From: Acidobacteriota bacterium
Lineage (GTDB): Bacteria; Acidobacteriota; Vicinamibacteria; Vicinamibacterales; UBA2999
NCBI GenBank assembly: GCA_016213695.1
Contig: JACQZV010000034.1
Span: 1 to 51,392, forward strand
Reading direction: 5' to 3'
Length of the DNA stretch: 51,392 nt
The notes beneath the pieces were generated by a model. The model was not told where the DNA came from, ran no database searches, and was given only the letters and a program-made list of their open reading frames with translations. Of this stretch, positions 30,211 to 35,804 are shown in pieces. The first letter of the stretch is position 1; each line of letters starts with the position of its first letter. The position numbers and the translations under genes were made by a program.

Positions 30211-30919
30211 AGGGGAAGATCTTCAGTTGCCGCGCGAGTTTTGGGCGCACGATGTCGTATGGCCCATTAGGCTTCGTTGGATCGAGCACGCGCCGCGCGA
30301 TAGGGTAGGCGGCGAGGTCAGCCATTTGCGTTCCGATTGTATTCATCGTTTTCGGTAGGAATCTGAGATTCCAAGCGATCCTCTGAAAGCGCGGCAACTC
30401 CACATAGCCAGTCCCTCGCGTAATGATCCGCTGAAATGCAGCGTGAAGATCACGATCCTCATTCCGGCCACGTCGCTCAGCGATGATCGTCACTTCGGTC
30501 TGTCCGTGACCTTCCAGCACAGAAACCAGCCGCTCCATTACAAAGAGCAACGCCAGATCGTACGGATTCTCTGGATAAACGTACCTGCGGATTAGCCGAT
30601 CCTTGCGAATAGCGACGGCTAGCAGTCTGTATGTGCTGCTCGCCATTACATCGCTCAAATCGGTCATGAATTCGGCGCGGACGCTTGGATCTCGAAGAAT
30701 GCTGAAATCGCCTAGAGACTTGCGAATGTCGCGCGAGTGCAGGACGACCGCTTCGTGGCGGAAGTACTTGAATTTCAGCGCATTAATATTCGGGACGATC
30801 TCGTGGACGTAATCGTCGGTATGGCAGATGAACATCGAGATGGCGAACACGGGAAAGTCTTTATCGGAATCGTCCAAGGTTGGATTACCGACCTCATCAA
30901 AGTAGACGACGAGCGGCAT
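30209..30919 (-). CDS. DUF3800 domain protein (IS passenger)
   Basis: 236 aa. 'LVVYFDEVGNPTLDDSDKDF' at the start is the DUF3800 signature (D/E near residues 8-9), followed by 'PVFAISMFICHTDDYVHEIVP', 'VTIIAERRGRNEDRDLHAAF' and 'NTIGTQMADLAAYPIARRVL'. The acidic residues and late 'QMADLAAY' are reminiscent of an RNase H-like nuclease site, but no activity is established. It is translated 3 bp after the coiled-coil/winged-helix gene, so the two work as a unit. It is lower in GC than the chromosome and carried within an IS1-family element. Confidence 0.82.
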   Translation of the reverse strand: MPLVVYFDEVGNPTLDDSDKDFPVFAISMFICHTDDYVHEIVPNINALKFKYFRHEAVVLHSRDIRKSLGDFSILRDPSVRAEFMTDLSDVMASSTYRLLAVAIRKDRLIRRYVYPENPYDLALLFVMERLVSVLEGHGQTEVTIIAERRGRNEDRDLHAAFQRIITRGTGYVELPRFQRIAWNLRFLPKTMNTIGTQMADLAAYPIARRVLDPTKPNGPYDIVRPKLARQLKIFP

Positions 30920-30922
30920 TGG

Positions 30923-31354
30923 CTATGCTCCGAGCGCTTCGCCCCTGTTCCTTACTATCGCCCACCCTCGATCAACCTTCCGAACATCGCCAACAGTCTT
31001 GGCTCGTCTGTGAAGAATGGAATTCAGAGTGTTGGGAAAGTTCTTCGACTTGTGAGGGAACCCGCCCTCGTCAAGAGCGCGAGCCAGCTCCATGTTGGGC
31101 ACTGGACCGCCTCCGACACTGTTCAGGTGCTTGATCGCTACATCGACCATCGAACCACTGGCGTAGCGCTGCGGCGGCGAAGCTGGCTGGCTGCCAGCGG
31201 CTAGGCCAAACAGGCTCGACTGGGCGTTGCTCGCCCCTCCGATGGTCACGATTTGGCGGATCGCGTGAATCGCCGCGTCAAACTCGGCGTCCAGGCGCGC
31301 CTTCTTCGCCTCCAGATCCCGTATCACTCGCGTGTAATCAATAGTCTCAGCCAC
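30923..31354 (-). CDS. Coiled-coil plus winged-helix-like protein (IS passenger)
   Basis: 143 aa from GTG 31352-31354, which has a strong GGAGG five bases upstream; a longer frame starting upstream lacks such a site. The N-terminal 45 residues form an amphipathic helix ('YTRVIRDLEAKKARLDAEFD'). A Ser/Gly linker follows, then a C-terminal domain 'MVDVAIKHLNSVGGGPVPNM' and 'NTLNSILHRRAKTVGDVRKV' that looks like a winged helix of the HARE type. Unknown function. Directly before DUF3800, with which it may form a two-part module. Confidence 0.68.
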   Translation of the reverse strand: MAETIDYTRVIRDLEAKKARLDAEFDAAIHAIRQIVTIGGASNAQSSLFGLAAGSQPASPPQRYASGSMVDVAIKHLNSVGGGPVPNMELARALDEGGFPHKSKNFPNTLNSILHRRAKTVGDVRKVDRGWAIVRNRGEALGA

Positions 31355-31612
31355 TTTCGCCTCCGCTATCCTAGCCTTTTGGTATACTGGGCAAAGAAAA
31401 GGGCGCCCGCTGCGAGAGCGAAGCGTCAAGCTGCTTCGCCCCCGCAGGGAGCCTTAGGCTTTCATAGGGCTACCCTCTTTCTGCTCCATGGGGACGGGCC
31501 TCTCTGGTTGGCCCTGGATAGGCCCGTTTCCCACTTTCTCAATCCTACAACTCAGCCCGTTCAGAGATCAAGCACTTTCGCCTAGATGTTTGATCGGATC
31601 ACTCTTTGTGCT
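31355..31612. other. Non-coding stretch with GC hairpins inside the IS element
   Basis: No convincing gene. It holds several hairpins, including ACGGGCC (31494-31500) / GGCCCGT (31521-31527). The ten bases TTGGCCCTGG at 31508-31517 recur in the terminator at 30178-30187. It separates the divergent coiled-coil gene and transposase. Confidence 0.5.
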
Positions 31613-31641
31613 TGACTTATGCGTGACCGCTCACGCATAAT
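31613..31641 (+). promoter_or_regulatory. Transposase promoter overlapping a perfect inverted repeat
   Basis: -35 TTGACT (31613-31618), 17 bp spacer, -10 CATAAT (31636-31641). The perfect inverted repeat TTATGCGTGA / TCACGCATAA (31617-31640, 4 bp centre) occupies the spacer and parts of both boxes, so a bound repressor would shut it. The start codon at 31649 lies at the expected transcription start. Confidence 0.75.
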
Positions 31642-31648
31642 CACTCTC

Positions 31649-32494
31649 ATGAACAAGCTGCACATGGCCAAGCGGGTCCAGATCGTTAAGGCGCTCGTAG
31701 AGGGCAGCAGCCTGCGGAGCACCAGCCGTATGGTTGGCGTGTCCATCAACACCGTGACGAAATTGCTCGTTGATCTCGGCACCGCGTGCGAGACGTTCCA
31801 TGATTCGACCGTTCGTAACGTGCCAGCGAAGCGCGTGCAGGCCGATGAAATTTGGTCCTTCTGCTATGCCCGCAAGGAAAACGTGCCGGACGAATACAAG
31901 GGCGTACTTGGCTTTGGCGATCTCTGGACGTGGGTAGGCCAGGACGCCGATTCAAAGCTGGTGCTGTCGTGGCACGTCGGACGGCGCGATGCGCAAACCG
32001 CGTATCCGTTCATGCACGATCTCGCGTCTCGGATTTCAACCCGCGTCCAGCTGACAACCGATGGCCTCCATGCGTATCTGGAAGCAACGGACGCGGCGTT
32101 TGGCACGGAGATCGACTATGCGCGATTGATAAAAGTGTACGGGAGCGATCCGAACGCCGAGCGACGATACGCGCCCCCAGTCTGCATCAATCAAAAGGTT
32201 CAGATTGTGTCGGGCGACCCGGCGCATGAACACATTTCAACGTCGTACATCGAACGCCAGAACTTGCAGATGCGTATGTCGATGCGCCGCTTCACGCGCC
32301 TGACGAACGGCCACTCTAAGAAGGTCGAGAACCACCTTCACGCGCTTGCGCTGCACTACGTCCACTACAACTTCTCCCGCGTGCAGCGGGCGCTCGGCGG
32401 GACGCCTGCAATGGTGGCTGGCCTGGCGCAGCGTCCGTGGTCGGTTGAGGGAATCGTCGGCCTACTGGACGTGGTCGATAAGAAAGCGGCGTAG
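31649..32494 (+). CDS. IS1-family transposase
   Basis: 281 aa. N-terminal HTH at about residues 10-45 ('RVQIVKALVEGSSLRSTSRM', 'VSINTVTKLLVDLG'), then a DDE domain with candidate residues D66 in 'RVQADEIWSFCYARK', D138 in 'LTTDGLHAY' and E202 in 'SYIERQNLQMRMSMRRFTRL'. The 'ERQNLxMRMxMRRFTRLTN' block is diagnostic of IS1-like transposases of the single-ORF type. It is not frameshifted, unlike classical IS1 InsA-InsB'. ATG 31649 is probably the first base of the mRNA (leaderless), given the promoter at 31613. The XRE gene follows after 3 bp. Confidence 0.92.
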   Translation: MNKLHMAKRVQIVKALVEGSSLRSTSRMVGVSINTVTKLLVDLGTACETFHDSTVRNVPAKRVQADEIWSFCYARKENVPDEYKGVLGFGDLWTWVGQDADSKLVLSWHVGRRDAQTAYPFMHDLASRISTRVQLTTDGLHAYLEATDAAFGTEIDYARLIKVYGSDPNAERRYAPPVCINQKVQIVSGDPAHEHISTSYIERQNLQMRMSMRRFTRLTNGHSKKVENHLHALALHYVHYNFSRVQRALGGTPAMVAGLAQRPWSVEGIVGLLDVVDKKAA

Positions 32495-32497
32495 GCC

Positions 32498-32791
32498 ATG
32501 ACACCCCCCATGCTCCGCATTCGTCCTGGCCTTAAGGCGTTCGCGGCAGAACTGCGGGCCGCTCGCATTCGCGCGGGGCTGTCCAAGCAAACGCTGGCCG
32601 ACCGCGCGGCGATGACGCGCCACGGGCTGATCAAAATTGAGAAGGGCGGGAATCCGACGCTCGGCACCATCATCCTGCTCGCGGATGCGCTCGGATGCGA
32701 GATCGCTGATCTCTTCCCTCGTAAGCATCGCTGGGGTGCCGGGGTAAGCGACTGGCACCTCAGATCGCGGGTGCTGCGGAACGGCCCCTAA
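32498..32791 (+). CDS. XRE-family helix-turn-helix regulator
   Basis: 97 aa. The HTH is 'ELRAARIRAGLSKQTLADRAAMTRHGLIKIEKGGNPTLGTIILLADALGCEIADLF', about residues 17-73, the standard Cro/C1 fold. It starts 3 bp after the transposase stop and ends 14 bp before the right terminal repeat, so it is the last gene of the element. The best inference is that it binds the perfect inverted repeat over the transposase promoter and limits transposition. A second start at Met5 is possible. Confidence 0.85.
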   Translation: MTPPMLRIRPGLKAFAAELRAARIRAGLSKQTLADRAAMTRHGLIKIEKGGNPTLGTIILLADALGCEIADLFPRKHRWGAGVSDWHLRSRVLRNGP

Positions 32792-32804
32792 TTTCCGGGG
32801 CTAT

Positions 32805-32822
32805 TCAAACTGAGACAGTGCC
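32805..32822 (-). repeat. Right terminal inverted repeat of the IS1-family element
   Basis: Matches the left end at 16 of 18 positions. It is followed directly by the second copy of the target duplication ACTCCGGT. Confidence 0.88.
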
Positions 32823-32830
32823 ACTCCGGT

Positions 32831-32983
32831 TAACGGTCAGGCGCATCGCTCTGGCAGAAGGGGTTGCCGCAGGGTCGAATGACGGGAATAATGCCCGCGA
32901 GTAGTGAGTGGTTCCCAGCGCTCAGGCAGGCGGATCGGGCGGCTGACCAGTAATTGGCGCCAACTACTTATATGACGTTATGC
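32831..32983 (+). other. attI-like region with core site GTTATGC
   Basis: Non-coding DNA between the integron integrase remnant (interrupted by the IS) and the first cassette. The core is GTTATGC at 32977-32983. Bases GTTATGCCTCTG (32977-32988) are the exact reverse complement of CAGAGGCATAAC at 33468-33479, as expected when a cassette start pairs with the R'' end of its own attC. Confidence 0.65.
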
Positions 32984-33041
32984 CTCTGGAAGGAACGGCG
33001 AATTCAAATCGGAACTTGGATCGGCCTGTGGTGACAAGACG

Positions 33042-33224
33042 CTACGGTGGTGGAATGCCGAGGTCCTTGCAGATCTCCTTGGCAAGGTCGTCGTTGATTT
33101 CGCTGTGCCGTGGAACCGTCGATGTTCGGCCGGAGGGACTGGCGAAAATGGAATGGTTGCCACCTTCGCGGAGCAAGCGACAACCATGCTGTTCAAGGTG
33201 GCGCACCGGCGCGCGCCGTTTCAC
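33042..33224 (-). CDS. hicA: HicA-type mRNA interferase toxin
   Basis: 60 aa. A dsRBD-like HicA fold with the catalytic His24 in 'LLREGGNHSIFASPSGR' and the C-terminal 'EINDDLAKEICKDLGIP'. HicA cuts mRNA and is blocked by HicB. GTG 33222-33224 overlaps the hicB stop (GTGA), so the toxin is translated after the antitoxin. The order hicB-hicA is opposite to the classical hicAB of E. coli but common in cassettes. The pair reads toward the integrase, against cassette direction, and must use its own promoter. Confidence 0.88.
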   Translation of the reverse strand: MKRRAPVRHLEQHGCRLLREGGNHSIFASPSGRTSTVPRHSEINDDLAKEICKDLGIPPP

Positions 33225-33442
33225 GCACTGACCTTCAAGGGCTCGCGGATAACCGGTCCTCCGCCGGTTGCTTGCTGAGCCAACTCTCGGTTGGCTTCCA
33301 ATACCATTGCGACCGCTTCCTGGAGATTTGCGCGCGCTTCCGCGAGGGTCGCACCTTGCGTGTTGGCGCCGGGCAACTCCTCGACGAAACCTATGTACCC
33401 TTCGGGTACTTGGCGAAATACGGCCATGAACTGTAGGTCCAT
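33221..33442 (-). CDS. hicB: HicB-type antitoxin
   Basis: 73 aa. 'FMAVFRQVPEGYIGFVEELPGANTQGATLAEARANLQEAVAMVLEAN' is the partial RNase H-like HicB domain. No separate DNA-binding domain is fused; only a short tail 'GGGPVIREPLKVSA' follows, so operator binding would need another protein or the tail. It binds and inactivates HicA. ATG is at 33440-33442, with a TATCAT -10-like box about 10 bp upstream. It occupies integron cassette 1. Confidence 0.88.
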   Translation of the reverse strand: MDLQFMAVFRQVPEGYIGFVEELPGANTQGATLAEARANLQEAVAMVLEANRELAQQATGGGPVIREPLKVSA

Positions 33443-33472
33443 GGAGCTATGATACGCCCCGACGAATCAGAG

Positions 33473-33551
33473 GCATAACACGGCGATGGACGCCGACGCC
33501 GGCAGGTTGCTCGCGCATCCTGCTCGGCGCGGGTCATCGCCAACGTCAGAC
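33473..33551 (+). other. attC site of cassette 1
   Basis: R'' GCATAAC (33473-33479), L'' GGCGATGGA (33482-33490), L' TCATCGCC (33534-33541, one unpaired base in the stem as in true attC sites), R' GTCAGAC (33545-33551). R' deviates from GTTRRRY by one base (expected GTTAGAC), which may lower activity. R'' pairs with the attI-side GTTATGC, defining the HicBA cassette as 32978 to about 33545. Confidence 0.65.
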
Positions 33552-33568
33552 TGCCCGAACGAGCGTCT

Positions 33569-33596
33569 TAACTTGGTATCGAATATGATACCGTTA
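33569..33596 (+). promoter_or_regulatory. Operator-like inverted repeat before the PIN-toxin gene
   Basis: Arms GGTATC (33575-33580) and GATACC (33587-33592) around GAATAT, with outer TAAC (33569-33572) and GTTA (33593-33596) also inverted. It ends 5 bp before the PIN start codon, a fitting site for autorepression by the toxin-antitoxin complex. Confidence 0.6.
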
Positions 33597-33601
33597 CGAG
33601 A

Positions 33602-34021
33602 ATGCTGGTTGTACTTGATAGCAGCGTTCTCGTCGCGGCGCTGCGGTCCAGGCGGGGAGCGTCCTTCCGCCTTCTGGAGTTGCTTCGAGACGGTCAGTTC
33701 GAGATTGCCGTGTCGGTTCCCCTGGTCCTGGAATACGAGGCCGTGCTCGTGCGACATGCGGCCGAGTTGAATCTTTCGCGCGAGGCCGCCGTTGGAGTCG
33801 TGGACTTCTTGTGTCGCGTGGGCCACCGTCAGGACATCCATTTTCTCTGGCGGCCGAGTTTGCCCGATCCGCAGGATGAGTTCGTCCTGGAACTTGCGGT
33901 CGCAGCCAATTGTGAGGCTATCGTCACGCACAATGTGCGTGATTTCGTCGGTGCGAAGAAGTTCAAGCCGCAGGCGCTGACACCGGCGGCGTTTCTTGCG
34001 AAAATGTGGAGAAGCCTATGA
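33602..34021 (+). CDS. PIN-domain toxin (COG1569-type)
   Basis: 139 aa. PIN nuclease acidic residues: D6 in 'LVVLDSSVLVAALRS', E in 'SVPLVLEYEAVLVRHAAEL', D in 'PSLPDPQDEFVLELAVAANC' and 'AIVTHNVRDFVGAKKF'. It belongs to the 'putative toxin-antitoxin system toxin component, PIN family' and probably cleaves RNA. It precedes its antitoxin with ATGA overlap, the reverse of the usual vapB-vapC order. It is the gene of integron cassette 2, reading away from the integrase as cassette genes normally do. Confidence 0.87.
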   Translation: MLVVLDSSVLVAALRSRRGASFRLLELLRDGQFEIAVSVPLVLEYEAVLVRHAAELNLSREAAVGVVDFLCRVGHRQDIHFLWRPSLPDPQDEFVLELAVAANCEAIVTHNVRDFVGAKKFKPQALTPAAFLAKMWRSL

Positions 34022-34347
34022 GTACGCTCAGTCTTCGCCTCCCGGCATCACTGCACCACAAGATTCGTGAACTGTCCGAGCGCGACGAGGTGTCGATCAA
34101 TCAATTCATCGCAACTGCCGTTGCTGAGAAAACGGCCGCCCTACTGACGGTTGAATATCTGGAGGCTCGGGGGCGCCGCGGCAGCCGCGCACAGTTCGAC
34201 CGGATCCTGGCTCGCGTGCCCAACGTTCCGCCGATGCCAGGTGACGAGTTGCCGAACCAGCCACGGCAGTCTAACAAGGCGCTGCAGCCGACGAACCGGA
34301 AGGCGCGCCGACCACAATCGAAGCGCCCGAAGCCGGCTCGCGGCTGA
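34018..34347 (+). CDS. Ribbon-helix-helix antitoxin; tail encoded by attC
   Basis: 109 aa from ATG 34018 (ATGA overlap with the PIN stop); an upstream GTG at 34006 is less likely. The N-terminal RHH/HicB-C-like domain is 'LSLRLPASLHHKIRELSERDEVSINQFIATAVAEKTAAL'. The last 25 or so residues ('NKALQPTNRKARRPQSKRPK...') are translated from the attC site, a known effect in integron cassettes. The antitoxin core therefore ends near residue 80. It probably binds the inverted repeat at 33569-33596 and neutralises the PIN toxin. Confidence 0.82.
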   Translation: MSTLSLRLPASLHHKIRELSERDEVSINQFIATAVAEKTAALLTVEYLEARGRRGSRAQFDRILARVPNVPPMPGDELPNQPRQSNKALQPTNRKARRPQSKRPKPARG

Positions 34348-34363
34348 GCGCCGATCGTTGGAC
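34269..34363 (+). other. attC site of cassette 2
   Basis: R'' GTCTAAC (34269-34275), then AA and GGCGCTGCAGCCG; on the right CGGCTGAGCGCC, GATC and R' GTTGGAC (34357-34363). GGCGCTGCAGCCG pairs with CGGCTGAGCGCC except for one extra base, the extrahelical base that fixes strand choice in attC recombination. Length 95 bp. This is a textbook attC. Confidence 0.9.
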
Positions 34364-34431
34364 TGACAGGAAACAAGCGTTCATCGACGACGACGGAAGC
34401 CGGCGATCATCGGTGCGACCGGTACACCATG

Positions 34432-34460
34432 CTCCGTGTCTCAGTGACTCCGTGGCTTGT
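34432..34460 (-). repeat. Dispersed CACGGAG repeat, copy 4
   Basis: CTCCGTGTCTCAGTGACTCC and flanks, between the last attC and the FKBP gene; inverse orientation to copy 3. Together copies 3 and 4 bracket the island. Confidence 0.7.
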
Positions 34461-34471
34461 CGCCGCGACGC

Positions 34472-35278
34472 TTACTGGATCTTGATCAGGTCGATCTCGA
34501 AGACGAGCATCCCGCGGGGCGCGCCCGCTTCGCCCTTGTAGGCGAGGTCCTGCGGGATCCAGAAGCGCATCCTGTCGCCCTCGACCATCAGCTGCAGCCC
34601 CTCGGTCCAGCCCCGGATCACATCGTTCAGGTCGAGCGTCGCCGGCATGCCCTTCGCCACCGTGCTGTCGAACATCTTGCCGTCGGTCGTCCAGCCGGTG
34701 TAATGCACCAGCACGCGATCGCGCGGACCCGGCCGCCGCACGCCGGTGCCGTCCTTCAGTGTCTTGTAGAGCAGGCCCGACACGGTGCGCGTCGCGTCGG
34801 AGGGCGGCGCCGCCACGTCGGGCGGCGGGATCGTCGGCGAGCGGCGTGTGTCGACGAGCTCGATGTCGAAGACGACCGTTCCGGTCGGCCGTCCCGCCTG
34901 CCCGCGGTAGGCGAGCGCCGGCGGGAGCCAGCAGCGCCTCGTCTCGCCGACCGACATCAACTGCACGCACTCACGCCATCCGGCCATCACGCGGTTCAGC
35001 GGGAACATCGACGGCGCGCTCCGGGCCCGCGAGCTGTCGAACATTGTTCCTTCGGCCGTCCAGCCCGTGTACTGCACGGTGACAACGTCGGTGTCGGTCG
35101 GCTTCTCGGAGCCCGACCCGGGCGTCACGATGCGTGACACGAGCCCCGATGCGGTCTTCGCGGCGTCGGCGGGGGGCGCCGCCACGTCGGGTGGAGCCGG
35201 GATCGCGGCGGGCGTCTGCGCGGAGGACGCGGTCGCCAGCGCCAGCAGCGCGAGGAGGGCACACGAGGTTCGGGTCAT
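34472..35278 (-). CDS. Exported tandem-FKBP peptidyl-prolyl isomerase
   Basis: 268 aa. Signal peptide 'CALLALLALATASSAQ', then two FKBP domains of about 110 residues each. Domain 1: 'VVTVQYTGWTAEGTMFDSS', 'LNRVMAGWRECVQLMSVGET', 'PPALAYRGQAGRPTGTVVFDIELV'. Domain 2: 'RVLVHYTGWTTDGKMFDST', 'LNDVIRGWTEGLQLMVEGDR', 'PQDLAYKGEAGAPRGMLVFEIDLI'. The linker repeats 'PPDVAAPP', pointing to internal duplication. It should act as a folding helper in the periplasm. Domain 1 has lost some typical active-site aromatics ('GETRRCWLPPALAY'), so the two halves may differ in activity. Confidence 0.92.
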   Translation of the reverse strand: MTRTSCALLALLALATASSAQTPAAIPAPPDVAAPPADAAKTASGLVSRIVTPGSGSEKPTDTDVVTVQYTGWTAEGTMFDSSRARSAPSMFPLNRVMAGWRECVQLMSVGETRRCWLPPALAYRGQAGRPTGTVVFDIELVDTRRSPTIPPPDVAAPPSDATRTVSGLLYKTLKDGTGVRRPGPRDRVLVHYTGWTTDGKMFDSTVAKGMPATLDLNDVIRGWTEGLQLMVEGDRMRFWIPQDLAYKGEAGAPRGMLVFEIDLIKIQ

Positions 35279-35352
35279 CTACTCACCAGCGGCAGGTCGG
35301 CCGGATCGCCTCCGCGTATCGTATCTCAGGGCACTGCTCACGCTTCCCGCAG

Positions 35353-35393
35353 GCCACGGAGACAGGGAGCCACGGAGATCTCTGTGTCTCACA
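35353..35393. repeat. Dispersed CACGGAG repeat, copy 5
   Basis: 'GCCACGGAGACAGGGAGCCA' runs into an inverted part, 'CTGTGTCTCAC'. The stop codon of the GxxExxY gene (35389-35391) lies inside it. Confidence 0.7.
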
Positions 35394-35766
35394 GACGCAC
35401 TCGGCGGATGCCCTGTTTGAGCATGGCACTATTAAAGTTGAGAAGCAGCCCTGTCCGCAGCCCGCTTACCCGCAGGTACGTCAACACCTGCGCCAGATGG
35501 ATTCGGTCGAGTCTTTCGACACTCTTCCCCTCAACGATGACACGGCTGGCGACGACGAGATCGGGTCGATGTTCGGAGATCAGCGTTCCCTTGTAGTAGA
35601 GCGGGATTCCGACCTGTCGACTAAACGCGAGGCGAGCGGCTTCGAGTTCGATGCACAGCGCGGACTCATAGACGGATTCAGAGAGTCCGGGGCCGAAATG
35701 TCTGTGGACCTCAATGCCGCAGGCAATGATCCGGTCGGTGAGGTCCACGTCGTCGCCGTACAGCAT
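35389..35766 (-). CDS. GxxExxY protein
   Basis: 125 aa. The family motif is 'FGPGLSESVYESALCIELE' (GxxExxY), followed by 'VGIPLYYKGTLISEHRPDLVVASRVIVEGKSVERL' and 'QVLTYLRVSGLRTGLLLNF'. The D/E-x-K pattern ('RPDLVV...VIVEGK') resembles a PD-(D/E)XK nuclease fold, but no activity is proven. ATG 35764-35766 is served by GGAGG, which is part of repeat copy 6; the stop is in copy 5. The frame continues upstream into the repeat ('ITGHRDTETRRKT'), so a longer start is possible. Confidence 0.85.
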   Translation of the reverse strand: MLYGDDVDLTDRIIACGIEVHRHFGPGLSESVYESALCIELEAARLAFSRQVGIPLYYKGTLISEHRPDLVVASRVIVEGKSVERLDRIHLAQVLTYLRVSGLRTGLLLNFNSAMLKQGIRRVRL

Positions 35767-35771
35767 TGTCT

Positions 35772-35798
35772 TCCTCCGTGTCTCCGTGTCTCGGTGGC
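35772..35798 (-). repeat. Dispersed CACGGAG repeat, copy 6
   Basis: Minus-strand reading 'GCCACCGAGACACGGAGACA', then 'CGGAGGA'. It provides the ribosome binding site of the GxxExxY gene and lies 7 bp after the methylase stop. Confidence 0.7.
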
Positions 35799-35804
35799 CC
35801 GTGA

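Larger units (their letters stand above)
29602..32822. mobile_element. IS1-family transposon with passenger genes (3,221 bp)
   Basis: The ends are 18 bp imperfect inverted repeats: GGTAGTGTCTCAGTTTGA at 29602-29619, and GGCACTGTCTCAGTTTGA read inward on the minus strand at 32822-32805 (16 of 18 match). They are flanked by an identical 8 bp direct repeat ACTCCGGT at 29594-29601 and 32823-32830, the target duplication size expected for IS1. Inside are an IS1-type transposase, an XRE regulator and four cargo genes. The element lies between the dead integrase and the attI core. Confidence 0.9.

Noticed and set aside
32831..32965. A further attC in the attI region
   Set aside because: No paired RYYYAAC/GTTRRRY with complementary L arms could be found; the only core is GTTATGC at 32977.
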